Shown in pieces: positions 12,062-25,354 of a stretch of DNA of 64,000 bases. Location: assembly GCA_013399895.1 (NCBI GenBank), contig VXBA01002860.1:186001-250000 (forward strand). The letters run 5' to 3'. The position numbers were made by a program, and so were the translations under genes. The DNA is from Serilophus lunatus. Its lineage: Eukaryota > Chordata > Aves > Passeriformes > Eurylaimidae. The notes under the pieces were generated by a model. That model was given only the letters and a program-made list of their open reading frames with translations. It was not told where the DNA came from and did no database searches. Within the stretch, counting starts at the first letter, position 1. Every line of letters starts with the position of its first letter.

Positions 12062-12725
12062 ATTATCTTACTGATTACAGATGAATCTATGTACCTTCAT
12101 TTAGTTTATTTACATAGTATTAGAAAGTAGTACTGAAAATAATATACTCCAGGTATATGGACATTTTTCTGTTGTCATTATAAAATGCAAAAGGGCAAGT
12201 GCTGAATTTTTTAATCTTTATTTATTAATTATGCAAACATTTGCTTCTTGTGGGAGATTTGTTTCAAACTGGATAGTGAATTAGCCAACAGGATGTCTGA
12301 CCTTGGGTTTTTACTTCTATCAAGGCTATACACTATAGAAAAGCACATATGAGCTGATGCCCATTAAATTTTTTTCATTTACATAATTGAAAATTATGAT
12401 CCAAAAACATGTTTACTCATTCCACTAACTGTATCTTTGTTTTCCCTTTGTATATTCTTCAAGTTTCTAAAAAAGAAGAACACTACACACTGCTAAGAGG
12501 AGATTATTTATGAAGTCTTGGACAAGTCTGGTTTAAAAGCTGCCATGAGAGTAGCATGTGAAGTATTCTCTTCTGAGATCTTGAGGAACAGACAGCTAAA
12601 AGAGGGCACATTTCTTTCCCAGCCCACTCATTGCTCGGTTTTGTCTACAGAAAGATGAAATGAGGTAAGGAAGAGCCTAGAAAGGTAGATAGCTTAGCAT
12701 TACAGCACAACTCCCTTTCTTTTAC

Positions 12726-12739
12726 ATTTGCATGCAAAT
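12726..12739. promoter_or_regulatory. Perfect palindromic double octamer (POU-type site)
   Basis: The 14-bp sequence 'atttgcatgcaaat' is its own reverse complement. It holds two overlapping copies of the octamer ATGCAAAT, one per strand, the classical recognition element of POU-domain (OCT) factors. Such overlapping octamers can bind dimers. One such site is rare but possible by chance in 64 kb of AT-rich DNA, so function is inference. Confidence 0.45.
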
Positions 12740-15700
12740 TGATCTAGAAATCTATCAGCTGATTCTGTTAATAAGGTCAAGAAAAACATGCAGAGTTAAT
12801 CAAAGCCAGATATATTTTATATTGGTTAACTGTCTCCAGGGACAGAAACTCAGGACCACAATTTTTCTTCTGTGCTTTCAGAAACACCTTGCCATAAGTG
12901 GCATTGGAATTTAATTTCATTGAAGAGCTGCCTCCCTTTTCCCTTTTGCACAAAAGTTACCCATGCATGTCAGTCTTGTCATTTTAATTGAACTTATAGG
13001 CATGAATGGCATGTGGTGGAATTTAATCTGTCAGTATAACAATAATAAATTATTGCAGTAGGTTTGATAAAGAAACATGGGACTTTGAAGAGAATAGTAA
13101 GGAATTGGGGATTGGAAGGAAGAAGTTTCATACACTTTGACTGACAGCCAACTTCTCTGTTTTATCCATTTCTTCTTGTCATTTTGCTGCTTGTTGTTGC
13201 CTAATTATTACAGACATGATGCCCATCATATTCTGCATTACAGTTATTAGTCAAATAGTTCAATCTTTCTGAGTCTGCCTTTCAGACAGGATAATGTTTC
13301 TAGTTACTTTAACAGCCCGTCTTATTTGTCATCCATTTTGCTTGTACTTTGAAATGAATCATAGAAATAAGATTTATCTTCTTGAATCCATGAAGCATAT
13401 TAGGGAGGAAATTAATTTTAGTTTTGAATCTGATTGTCCCTAAAAGATTATAAGACATTGGTAGTTGTGACCATGTGGTCTGAATAAAAATCATCATGGA
13501 AAATGCTTGGATTCATAAGTTTTTTAAATAATATCCTGTTGTAGTATATGTATCTGTGAGAAGCGTATCCATAGAGGCCTCCCAGCTTTGAGTAGCAGAC
13601 AGGGGAAAATAATAGGGTGCTCATTTAAGCACTTATGTTGCTTAAATTGCTACCAAGAATTTATGAGAGGTATGATGGGATTGCACAATGAAAGGCCATG
13701 CAATTGATCAGGTAATGCCTGGTGTGTTAGAGAAGAAAGAGTCAGAATGTCTGGAAGAATTACAGTGTTTAACAACTCTTGGTCATCTTCTGTAGTTTTA
13801 TATTTTATGTACTGAGGACTCTGTCTTGGCCCCAAATTGTGATAATAGGACACGGTAGTTTGGTGGTTTTTTTTAAAGTGTATATACCCCTTCTGAAATC
13901 TGAGCATCAAAAATAATCTAAAAATGCTTAGTTCTAAATAAAAAATGAAAAGCTAAGTGGATGTCATCCCACTAGCAACTGTCAGAACATTTAGAAGCCT
14001 AAATGGAGGTTTCCACACATATGTAGAAACACCTACACAACCTAAGAGAGCAGTAATGCATTACCCAAGACACAAAACCAACAGTTCTGAGGAAGTAATT
14101 TTCTCAACAAGAATGTGTCAGGAAGGCACGACCTTAGCAATATTGCTAAGAAATAATGTATAAAGTTTGTACTTTCAGATTAAGGAAAAGGTCCAGACCA
14201 AAGTGTGCCAGTAATAGGCATTGCACTAGGCTGTACACTCTGATGGAGGGTATAAATATAAATCTTAAAGGGCAGAACAATATTTCTGCTTTAGCCATAT
14301 TGAGACTAAACTAACAGCTGCATCACTGCCAGAGATGTCAAAGAGATTGACTGTGATTTTAGTTTAGATGGGGAGAGAAAATTTTTGAATAGAAAAGTAG
14401 GTCCATGAATTGCCAGAACAGAGAATGTGCCTAATGAGAAGAAATTGTGGTCTTTAAGATCTGGGTCTGCCACATTAATCAAATAGGTTTTGAAAAAGCT
14501 GTATTTTAAATGTAAATTAAGTAATAAGATATTATTTCAAGCCTCTGTATTTATTAGGAAGAATAGAAAATGCCGTGTTTCCCTCTCATGGAGTTATAAA
14601 GCAAAAATACTTTCATCATTAACCTTGGTGTTAACTTTTTAAGTAAAGAAACAGTCATTCTCTCAGAATCATTCTAACAGGTATATATTTGAGCGATACT
14701 CATGCAAAGTTAAGGCTTTTGTTTCATATTCCATAATTAGAAACTAAAGCCTTTGATAATGTGATAAGTGGTCCAAATGGGGGTTGCAAATAATCATGTC
14801 TAACTAATTATCTACTGTATAATCAAAAAACACAAGAGGAACAGACACCTGCATAATGCAAGCCTTTAGAACAGATGTGCCCTTATTAATAGACATGAGT
14901 TGCCTATTAAAACTCTGTGGTGACAAAGAATGTTTTCCACTTTATGAAGGGTACCCTGCCTAACCTTCAGTTTCTATGTAATTATGAACACACAAAAAAT
15001 GTACGAGTAGTGTGGCTTTCCTCTTTTACCCATTATGTTACAACATGAACTCTTAGCCCTCCAAGGTTTTAAAGGTACTGTACTGCTTATCCAATTGTCT
15101 TTGGTTAATATTGAGGGCTATGCATTGTCTGAAGACATGAAAAGAAATATCATTCAATAGGAATATTTTGCCAGTAAATAAATTCAGCATTCAAAGTCCA
15201 TTGCAAACATCTGACAGATGTGTTGTGCTGATGATTATGGATGTAACAAACAATGTAGCGTGTGATGGTTTTCTTAAAGATACCAAAATAACAGTTTCAG
15301 AACTGCATTGCAATAAAAAAATGAGCAAGCTACTTCAAAATATACTACAGGGAACAGAAAACTCATACATTTATTCATTAGGATAATATTTTAGGTATTA
15401 AGAACTGTTTCCCTGGCCCTAACGGATTTCACAGGAGATGAGCTTGAGTTTCACTCTCTGTAGGTGCAGGTATACATATAACATTATACATGCAGCTTGT
15501 CTGATAGATTTCAACAGTATTATTTACAAGCTTAAGACTAGGTGCGTGTATATGCATTTACAAAATAAAGGTTTTAATTATTAGAGATGCTGTCCATTAA
15601 ATCCCCTGATACATCCAGCTAAAATTAACCAGACCTAAAAATAAATTATTTTCTTGATGCTAGTGGCCATGAGCTAATCTGATTTGAAATATTATTCACA

Positions 15701-16413
15701 TAACTAATTAAAAAATCTCAACAGTTAAAATAATTTTTTGAAGAGTAGGAAAAGTGGAGGACATTAAACACAAGACTCTCATATTGGAAATCACTTTTTT
15801 TGTTGTTGTAGTGCTCATGAACAACAGAAGTAACATGTTATGAAAAAGCATCAAAACGTTGCCCTTCAGGCTGCCTAATTCTTCATCTTTGGACTGTTTT
15901 CCTTTTAATATTTTCTAGAAATAGATACTTTGAGAGAGAGTACTTGAGATAATCTCACAATTTTTGTATTTGAGACTCAAAACCACCAGTATCATAGAGC
16001 AGTTATCTAAAATCAAAGTTATCCAATTTTCACAACCTTTCAGATGAGAGAGAAATCCGTAACGCAAATGTAGTATTGGGACATTTGCATCCATTGTCTC
16101 TCTTTCAGATTCAACTCTATTAAGCTAAGGAAATAAATGAAGGTGAAGAATTTCAATATTCATTGTTTTTACAGCCCATTTCAGAGAGCTGATAGATTCC
16201 CGCAAACCACACACAGTGTTCACTGTACTCGAACTGCAAATGTGGATGAAGATTTTGTGTGCTCCCCAGCAGAGGAACGAGTATGCCACTCCACTACCTG
16301 CTAATTCTTATTTTTCCAGAGTAGGGTTAAAGCAGAAGGACTGAAGTAGTGGAAAAAGGTTCCAACACCTATGGTCATGAAGGTTATTTGATTTTTATTT
16401 TTTTTAAGAATAT

Positions 16414-16423
16414 GGGGGGGGGG
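16414..16423. repeat. G10 homopolymer
   Basis: Ten G follow 'agaatat' and precede 'agagtaag'. It is short and AT-flanked; long G runs can be miscalled in length. Confidence 0.85.
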
Positions 16424-17169
16424 AGAGTAAGAACATGTATTTCATATTCATGGGCGGAATAAAAAGCTCTGAATTGTGAATAGCACTGAGATAATCTGCC
16501 TGAGTTTGCAGAGAGATGGAAGCAAAAGCTGTGATGAATATGGGTTGTCCCATATGTCCTGAAGCAGAGCTATCTGAGCCATAGAGGTTTTCTCCATCCT
16601 GCCCAGGACAGGACTGGGCTGACTGATGGGATTTAAAACATGCGGAGTCCAGCTTGCACCTTTATTACCATCATCCAAGTTTCTTTGCTGCTGGTTCTGT
16701 TTGTTTGGAGTACAGGAGAGGAAGAGTGACTTCTTGTGCTAAGAAAGAAAAATCTTGATTGGGGAAGCATGGAAAAGCCTGGATTGTATCGGTCCAAGAC
16801 TATGTTGTTAATGTGTTCTTTATCTTACAGCCTCATAGGCATTACCCATCCTTTCCCTCTTCTTAAACACTATGTGAAGCTTCTAACTTTCAGTAGTGCA
16901 AACCCTTTGCAAAGTGTTCTTTTTAAAAAATATTTTATTTTTTCCTCTCTAAAATATAGGAGAAGCTGATTTCACTTACAAGATACAATGACCTGTTTAG
17001 AATTTGTAAGTGAAAAATGTGGGCCACAGATGTATTCATTCAGGGTAACAGAAACCTTCCTTTTGGAATGATATGTTATGACTTTTTAAATTATATTTGA
17101 CAGCATCAGGGCACTACAGTGAAGCCAAAAGACAGCTGAGATTTAGATATTTTCCATGTCCAAAATATC

Positions 17170-17184
17170 TTTTTTTTTTTTTTT
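17170..17184. repeat. T15 homopolymer
   Basis: A run of 15 T follows 'aaaatatc'. No retroelement body can be recognised on its right side, where a minus-strand retrocopy would lie. Confidence 0.85.
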
Positions 17185-17486
17185 ATGAGTAAAGATCAGC
17201 TTAAAAAGGTCAAATTGAATGTTATATCATGTACTATAGTAAGTGTAGAAGGACATTAAAAATATATTCATAGAGAAAAAGGCCCTGTGTATATTCATTC
17301 AGTGAGAACAAATATATTTAAATATATACAGTAAATCTACTCCATCCATCTAAGTCTCAGACCTAAAATACTCACTATTAAAAAGTCAGCATTTGTTAAT
17401 GTTTATCACACAGTGGGAATGAGATTACCTTAGCTTTTCTTTCCATTTAGGATAAAAATATTCTACAATAGCTGTAGAGGGTTTTT

Positions 17487-17518
17487 GGGGGGGGGGGGGG
17501 TTTGTTTGTTTGTTTTTG
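17487..17518. repeat. G14 run followed by TTTG repeats
   Basis: Fourteen consecutive G are followed at once by three or four TTTG units. On the minus strand this reads as CAAA units, C14, then A5. It could be the eroded A-rich tail of the minus-strand retrocopy candidate at 17635, or an independent microsatellite with G-quadruplex potential. Confidence 0.85.
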
Positions 17519-17634
17519 TATGGATTCATGGACTTAGTAGCTTTCACAAGTTACTGTAACTATTTGCACTTTGGGATTTTAAAGTTTGGTAGTGCTGATT
17601 TGTGTCTATATGAGGCTAATGTGGCGGCCATTGC

Positions 17635-17739
17635 TTAGGGATCAGACAGCCATTCCTCCTCTTCTTGCTGTTTGTTCTGGTAGTACCTTTGCTGCCAATC
17701 TGCTGCATAGTTGACATTTGTAGGATTGAATTTGCTGTT
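17635..17739 (-). pseudogene. Possible retrocopy fragment encoding a Q/E-rich C-terminus
   Basis: On the minus strand a stop-free frame of 34 codons ends at TAA (17635-17637). Its residues do not look random: it reads NPTNVNYAADWQQRYYQ, then a short Q-rich part, EEEEWLSDP and stop. This resembles the end of an RNA-binding or nuclear low-complexity protein, but I cannot name the gene. Upstream, an in-frame TGA (17740-17742) ends the similarity. Downstream on the minus strand there is about 115 nt of UTR-like sequence before the A/C-rich tract at 17487-17518. That layout would fit a 5'-truncated processed pseudogene. A conserved coding last exon or pure chance are the alternatives. Confidence 0.2.
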
Positions 17740-17742
17740 TCA

Positions 17743-18694
17743 CATAAGGCATCTAACGATTTTTAAGGTTCCCCTAGTGTATCAATAACAATCATACGGA
17801 GCTGACAAATAAAGAAATAGGACCTGCAAGAGACCCATGCTTTCTGACATGGCAGACAGAATCCAGGTGAAGTATCTTAGAGCAACACCATTTCCACTCA
17901 GTTAAAGTGGCACTTCAGTGTCTACTGATCTGAGTGTCAACTTAGCCCTTAATGACATTTTTTTTAGTATAGCAAGAGGTAGCTAACCCTCTATCTGCTT
18001 TCTTTTCCTCCCCTCTCTGTGTGCTTGTAGACAGAAATAGCCTACATATGTTGAGGTCAGCATAACCCATATCAGAGGGGTATCTACAGTTGGATATATT
18101 TGTGTGTAGCTTACAGGCAGCAGTTTTAACTCCTGCCATTCAGGAACATATATTTATGTATTTTTTTTTCTGTGGCCTTTTCACTCTGTTCATTGCTGCT
18201 GCCCCCAGGGAAACATTCACTCACAAAGATTTGTCATCTGTCATCCAGAATTCATCATAATTTTGTTGCACATTAGATTTGACACAACTATGATGAATAC
18301 TCAGGGTATTTCTTTCCCATTCTGTGAGTGCCACTTAAATTTGTACAGTCTGTGCTATCCTAGTGACTCATTTCACTTTGGTACCGTTTTTTAATCTCGA
18401 AGGCTGAACAGCATGTCCTGACTTTGGTCTCTTGCCAGCTGTAGTGAGCTTTGCTTTCCCGCATCATAGAAGATCCTTGCCACAAAGCAACTACCAGCAG
18501 CTATGAATTCAGCTGATCAGAGCAGCCCTGTCCTTTCCCATAGAGGTGGTAGTAGGCCACTGAACACTGGAGAAGAGCATTTAATTAATTCATATTAGCC
18601 TTTCTTTTTCAGCTTTCTGGAAGAATTTCTTTCATCCAAATAATTTCAGTAATATTTTTCTTAAATCAATATATCAAGGAGATATACCTGGCCT
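17743..18694. other. No gene or repeat recognised
   Basis: About 950 bp of mixed-composition DNA. A T run lies near 18161-18170 and nothing else stands out. Confidence 0.5.
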
Positions 18695-18765
18695 ACCATG
18701 AGCGACTTCAGGGAGTTAATTCACTTCCCTGTGATTCTGTTTCCTTATCTGTTAATGGGAACAAC
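18695..18765 (+). mobile_element. MIR-like ancient SINE relic, plus strand
   Basis: The stretch from 'gagcgacttcagggagttaa' through 'ttcacttccctgtgattctg' to 'tttccttatctgttaatggg' follows the conserved 3' half of MIR-class SINEs (cf. 'caagtcacttaacctctctg' and 'tttcctcatctgtaaaatgg'). MIR and related core-SINEs predate the bird-mammal split, so a heavily decayed copy in a bird is expected. Only the core and 3' part are visible. The call rests on alignment by eye. Confidence 0.6.
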
Positions 18766-21700
18766 CTCCACTCTAAGGCATACCAAGACCTTCAGACAAA
18801 ACGAGAGCCATTCTGAAAACTCTAAGTTTCTGTGATGGTGTCTGATGCACCACGTACTCTCCGTATAGGTTCATGAACAAAAGATGTATTGTATGCCACC
18901 AGAACCAGCCATTTATCTTCACAACGTGTGGTAGCCTGACTGAGTTGATTTTAATCAAGTCAAAATTATTTCTGAATTAGAGATCCATGCTCCTAGGTTC
19001 CAGCAATCACCAAATAGATATACTACTATGTAACCACAATTGCCCACAAAGTGGATCTATATTATGCCAACAGCAGAACGATACCATAGTGCTTCCACAA
19101 TCATGACAGAATGAATATACATTGGCACTGTTGACTGTCAGGTCATTCACACTCATAACCAAAACTGGGTGTGGACTTCTCTTTAAATAATGTGCATATC
19201 AGGTGGGTAGTCTGTCAAACCAAAAGAGAATGGGAACCCTTCGGTCCTAGAGGAGAAGGGGAATACCACATTTCCTGAAAAGATGATTAAGAAGTTTTTA
19301 TTTGAGATGATATTTTCTTTCCCTCTTCTCTTCCTTCATTACAAAGACAAGATAGAGAAGCAGGGCCAAGTGTGGGTTCGAGATTAATTTATATCCCAGC
19401 CATACAGAACAGTCTTGTGTGCATTTATTGCAGTCACCCACACAGAAAAAAACCTTCATTCATCCTGGGACATTGAGCACTTCATCACATCCTAGTTTGC
19501 CTTTGTAATCACAGCCCGCTCATACAGAAACATGAAAACAGTTTCAAACTTGTCATTTCTGTGGTGAGCTCATACTACTGTTTTTGTTATCACTCATTTA
19601 TAATAATAAAATGAAAAGCCTAAGGAATTGGGAGAGTAGGACGGCAGGTCTGTGTCCACATTATGAAGATTCATGACAGTGTTGTTTGATCCCAGTGGTT
19701 CAAAATACTCAGTGGCTTGCTATTTTCTATAACAAAATAGCATCAAAACCTGTCTAGCACAAACATACAGAAACGCTTCAGTCTGAGATTTCTGTTCCTT
19801 AGTAAGTGTAGACTGAAATGATATGCAAAAGACAAACAGCATGTAACAAAAGCTTTGTAAGATAGAACAGCACATATCGAAGTTGAAAAATCAAGTAAGA
19901 TACATGAGGCATTTCAGATGACCTCTGAGAGCCAGGAATGAGCCTGTCTTTAAAACAAACACAAAATCTGGTAGAAAGAAAAAGTTAGAACAGGTTGATA
20001 TGGCAGAGGAAATTGAATGCATTCATAAAATACACATATTATATGCTCTGACTTATGACATGTCTGCTAGTATAAAATAAATTAACCAGCGTAGTGGATA
20101 AGCATGTATCCAGTGCACCAAGTTTACATTATTATGAATGTCTGTCGCATTTTCAACTTTCATAGCTAATGAGAGCCAAGTGTTGCATATTTTTGAAATC
20201 AGGATTAGAACTATTCTTGACACTTGTTGACTACATTTATTAATTTGTATTTATTTGTTATAATCTAAACATTCTTACAGTGTGCTTTTCTAACTATAGA
20301 GTGCAGTACAAAGTTTTTCTTACCTGTGGTTGGTATAGGGAATGACTTAGTTGCTGCAAATCTTCCTCTGTTTGTAAAGATGATTTATATTACCTAGATG
20401 TAAAAATGCAATATTAAGCATTGCCATAGTTGATTACACTGAAGGCATTGGTCAAAATCAAAGCAACAGAGTGAAAAGGCTGTTTTCTGCTTGAGGGCAC
20501 CATTGTTTATACTGAATATATAGCTCTAGTGTCTTACCCTTGGGGTCAAAGCAATTAAGACAATTCTCTGTGGTACTAATGCTTTTCTGTGTTTGTATTC
20601 TTCAGTACTGGGTATTAAAAACTCTGCAGTGTCATCATCTGCAAACACAAAAAGCATGAGGTTTAGAATTAATTTATTGATTGCATTTTTTATGGTATCA
20701 TTAATGTTAAAATTCTGACATGCATTCTTGGATTTTCAGAGTTATTATCAGGTACATTATGGTCTCTTTAAAGAAAGGTAGAACAGAAGAGTCAAAACTG
20801 CTGCTAAATTCTATGTTTTACAGCAATAATATTCTGGTTATACTGGTAATAGCCATTCCAACCAAATGGGAGGATAATGTCTACTGACATGTCATCATAA
20901 TGAATTAATGTGGATTCTACTTAATTAGATACCTATATCCAGATTATATTTTCTAATGACAGCCAACCTATATTTTGTATGGCTTGGGTTTTGTAACTGA
21001 GCACTATATAAATCACTGTCTGTTGCATAACAGGTATGTGATTAAATATCATTGAAACAGGAATTTTTAAAATAATGAGCCTGATCCTTTACTCACATCT
21101 CAGACAAAATTGCAGTTGACTTGGTGGGCAGTTTGGGTTTTTATATTTTTTCAGTGGTAGAAAGAGGATAGTTGACATTTCACTTAGGGAAGAAAATCAC
21201 ACAGTGAAATGATGGATGTTTCAATAGGCTCTGTAAATTTGGTGAAATGAATAGATGTGGTTTTCCTTGTCAATATTCAGCCCAATTAAAATAGTCTGAG
21301 AGTATAATAGAAGCAATAAAAATTAGGTCTTTGTAAATCAACTGTAGTACCATTTAACTCATTGTGAGCTGGAGGTATGGTAGAAATTGTGCTTTAGTAT
21401 TTCACTTGAGTCCTGATTTCCCTGTTCTGTTACAGTACAACAGATATTGATCTATTTAAATTTTGCCAGTCTTTCAAAACAGTGAGCATAGCACAAGCAC
21501 ATATTTAACATGGGAAAATGATACCTGCCTTATGAAGAGATAATCAGCTCAATTGTCCCACCTAAAGGGCCAGGTTGTCAGCCCCATGCACTCTAGGCAT
21601 GCAGAGCCCTGAAGGTGTAATGTTGGAAAAAGGAGCATGACTTCTCTCCAACACTCAGCAGAACACTGGCAGGTCAAGGCTGTGACCTTTTCAGCCTGAG

Positions 21701-24700
21701 GGCAGCAATGTCTCCTGTTGCTTAAGAGACTCTGATTCAGTGTCAGAACTGACCGTGTTAGCAGTGGGGTAACAAAAAGTCCTGTGGCATTTGAGACCCC
21801 AAATCCCACAAGGATGGCTTGTTGTAGCCATAGTCATGCATTCAGAAAACACGCCATTCCACCTTTTTTCACTCTCAAGACAGAACTCTTGCTGCTGGGC
21901 CCTCGGCATCGGTGACTTAAATCTTGCCCCTGTGCCATGTCTGGGTGTAATTAGACCTGCTGTGGTTCACTGTGCACTTGTGTGTGTCTGTGTCTGTGAA
22001 TGCATAAACATGTGAGAAATCCTCTAAAAGAAGCATTAGTAAAGACAGAATTTCAGAACAGCATTTGTAGCCACAGATATTATTACTTTGAAAATTAATT
22101 TTACCATTAACTACTTAAAAAGCTAAATGCACAGGATTACTCACCACTGAAACAATTCAAGACTCTTAGTTAAGACTCACATTCCTGATGTCTAAAGTAG
22201 AAGAGAATCCAGCCCCACCTTCAAGAGTGTGGCTAGCAGGATGAAATGTAGAGTGTGCTTTTTTATTTTTAGAATTGAGGAATATGGCTTCAGAAAGGCA
22301 TAGACTTGAATTGCAAAAGACTTATTGAGGAATAAAGGGCATTTTTAGAGAATAACTTTTAAAACCAAAAGCCAAATTATTTTAAAAGTTGAGCTTCTGT
22401 TGGAGAAGTGTCCTTCTTTGCTGTGTTTTAATATTGTATGTTGGATGCATACCAGAAAAAAATTAGGTGGTGGATGGAAGGGCCGCAGAGAAAGTCATTG
22501 CAACTTTGACTGAGGAGGCTCTGAAATATCTGTCTGTTCCTCTTACCAAAATCCTGAAGAAGGCAAATAACATGCTACTCCCTCCTACAACTCAAGAATC
22601 CCTTAATAAACTGGGCTCATCAAGATGTAGTAATCTGTACTTTTTTATGATGGAAAGATTCAATCTTTTCCTGTAATAAGGAATTCATTCAGACAGTCTT
22701 TCCAGCAATATTAAACCTCCATTCTCTCTCATACACTGGTTGTTTTTTACTTTTTCTCAAAGAAATATGTCTCGGTTCATTGTGGAGATTGTGTTGTGGG
22801 ATACCACATTTATAGGCTCAGTCCAAGAAAACCTCTTTAATCTAGTGAGTGGCAGATTGTGTTTCTGCATAGATGCTTGAGTATTTGCTACAATCTTGGA
22901 GACAAACAGTCCCTCTATTAAAATTATTGTCAGCAAAATCAGTGATGTTGCAATTTACTTTGTTTTTAAATATTTCAGACTTTCAAAACCAAGAACCTTT
23001 CTGCTCTGCCTAGGGCAGCATTAGCATAAGGTTGCCCCCTCAGTAGAAATGTTTCCTTTCAGTGGTTGCAAAAGTTGTGACATTTAGTTGATGCTATTTG
23101 AATATCTCTCCTTAGCTGGTATAAGTCAGCACCACTGCTCTGTTCTCAGTAAAGCAGTGCCAGCTTTTATCTAACACTAGACTTCAGGGAAAGAACTCAG
23201 GTCTTTCAGGGAAGAATTATACACAGGTATCACAGGTATGAATTGTTGTGAAGAAGTTATGTTGTTCTGCATTTCTACATTTGGGTTTTGAGCAAAAAAT
23301 ATCGTGGATAAATAAAGTGCTTGGCATGTCCACAGTTGCAATAAGTTACACTGCTTGGTAAAAAAAAAAAAAAAAGGTATTATATCTCCCACAATTTGCT
23401 CTAACTTTAAATGTATATTTATATTCATGCAACTTGAATAGAAGTTCTAGCAGAGACCTTTTTCACGTGTCAAAGACCATTTATAATCAATATTTGACTA
23501 CTGGTTGTCAAAATCCAGATAAAATTTGTCCTGTCATTCTGTAGTTTTCCTCTTCCTTCTCACCTTGCATCCCCCAGACCCTTTTCCAAAAAGTAATTAC
23601 ATGTACATTTATGTTATCTGCAAGTCAGCCTACACATGTAGCTATAAATTCAAAATGCCTGGGTCACCTATTTCATAAAGCCATGTATTCTAGGTGCTGT
23701 TTTATTACTGTGGTTTCTACTTAGATGCCAGTATCCAGTTTGGATTTCCTTCATCTTTATTTTTCTTGTAGACTATATTTAGTGCTGACTGGAGAGGGGG
23801 AGAGGATAAATGACATAAAACTGGCCAACATCAGAGGATGTCCTACATCAAGACACTTTCCTAGATGAGTTGTATTGCCAGAGAAGAGTAATGTCATTAA
23901 TAAGGTTGTCCACCTACATGACCTCGTGTCACATTATGGTCTAGTGAGTGTCTAACAATGCCTTGTTGCCATTGTATGTAGCTTCCCATGTAGTTTTTGC
24001 TTTAATTTAGTGGAAGTATACTGAATACCAATTAAATCATAGGCTCATACATAGTTTCAGAAGGCAAGTGTAATGTGTTCAGGTTACTGAAAGAGTGAAT
24101 ATCCCTAAGTTTTACATTTGAAGCAGTATAAGCAAGTGTCCTGTATCAAGCACAGCGTCTATTGCATTGTAATTTTGCAGCTGATATTTGGAGTTCTGTA
24201 AGAAAAGTAATGCTTGGCAACATATTTTCTCTGCTTGCGTTTATGATCTGGTGTGACATCTCCTTTTGCAATTCACTGGATTTGTAGCAAAAATGAAATC
24301 TATAGATGGGTAGTTTCCATGAAATATGAACTTCGTAATGTGAGCTATGAGCTTTAAGATGCTGCTAGACTGAAACCATCTTACCTCCAAAATATGGCAT
24401 TATTGGATAGTTTCTTAATCTGGCAACATGCCATATATTGCTTGAAATATCTGGATTTATATTCTCCGTGTTTCTGAATTTCTCAACAGTACAGTTCTAG
24501 TGAAAATGTACTAAAATATAATTTGTCTGTAAATCTTCCCTGTCATATGCAAACACTATAAGATCTTCAAGGGAATTGCTTTTTCTTTTAACTACAAAAA
24601 GACACACTTTGCCTAGATTGTCAGTGTAAATCCCTGTGTGTAAAATACAAAGTAGAGAATGCGTGCCCCAGAATAACTGAAATAACTTTGTCTATCAGCA

Positions 24701-25094
24701 GTGTAAGAATCATAAGTATTGATAAAAGAAAGCACAGGGTCATCAGATAACAGAAGGCACAGCAGTCCCACTGACATCAGTGATGCAAGTAGGTAGAGCC
24801 AGGTAATTGCCACCATAACTGAGGGTCTGACAAAATCTGGGTAGCAACAAGTAAGCACTCATCTCTGAGCAGTTTGTGTGAAGTTGCAAATAAGGATCTT
24901 CAGTGCTAAATGGCAGTTTAGCAGAAGGGAAGACAAATCCCTTCCCCTACCTGGTATCTTGCTCCTAGGAAGAGGAGTTTCTTTCTTGGTCTCTGCTGTT
25001 ACAACCCACCACTGAAGAAAAGCGAAACTGATGTTCTTGTTAAGAATAGATCCCTTGGGGCAAATAAGAGTGAAACAACACTGAAGGACTAGTG
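18766..25094. other. No gene seen; long unique-looking interval
   Basis: About 6.3 kb of AT-rich sequence with no recognisable element except an A16 run at 23360. The segment 21549-22015 is richer in GC and carries overlapping 70-90 codon frames on both strands, but these lack any recognisable domain and have no codon-like bias that I can see. Confidence 0.5.
23360..23375. repeat. A16 homopolymer
   Basis: Sixteen A follow 'ctgcttggt'. No clear retrotransposon body precedes it, so its origin is undecided. Confidence 0.85.
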
Positions 25095-25182
25095 TTTATA
25101 TATATATATATGCGTGAGTATATATGTATGTATGTATGTATATATATATATATATATAATGTGTATATATACATATAAATGT
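25095..25182. repeat. TA / TATG compound microsatellite
   Basis: (TA)n is interrupted by 'tgcgtgag', then (TATG)n, then a second (TA)n and a (TG/TA) tail. The array is about 88 bp. It is a likely polymorphic marker and a possible assembly length error. Confidence 0.92.
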
Positions 25183-25313
25183 GTAAGGTTTATTTTAGAA
25201 CAATTTGATTGCAATGGAAAGCAGGTATGTAGCTATTTTTGTTATTATCTATATAGAAATATTATCTATATAAAAATATAAAAACATAGGATTACCACTT
25301 TAGAAAATGTATA

Positions 25314-25340
25314 AGGAAAAGAAAGAAAGAGAAAGAAAGG
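25314..25340. repeat. GAAA-type purine microsatellite
   Basis: Imperfect GAAA units form a short purine-only tract just before the probable LTR at 25.36 kb. Confidence 0.8.
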
Positions 25341-25354
25341 GTAAGAGCAGAAAG

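Larger units (their letters stand above)
12062..17486. other. No gene seen; unique-looking DNA with a few motifs
   Basis: This is AT-rich DNA with only chance-length frames (largest 13650-13910, minus, 86 codons). Notable points are the octamer palindrome at 12726, a G10 run at 16414 and a T15 run at 17170. I recognise no transposon in the rest. Confidence 0.5.
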
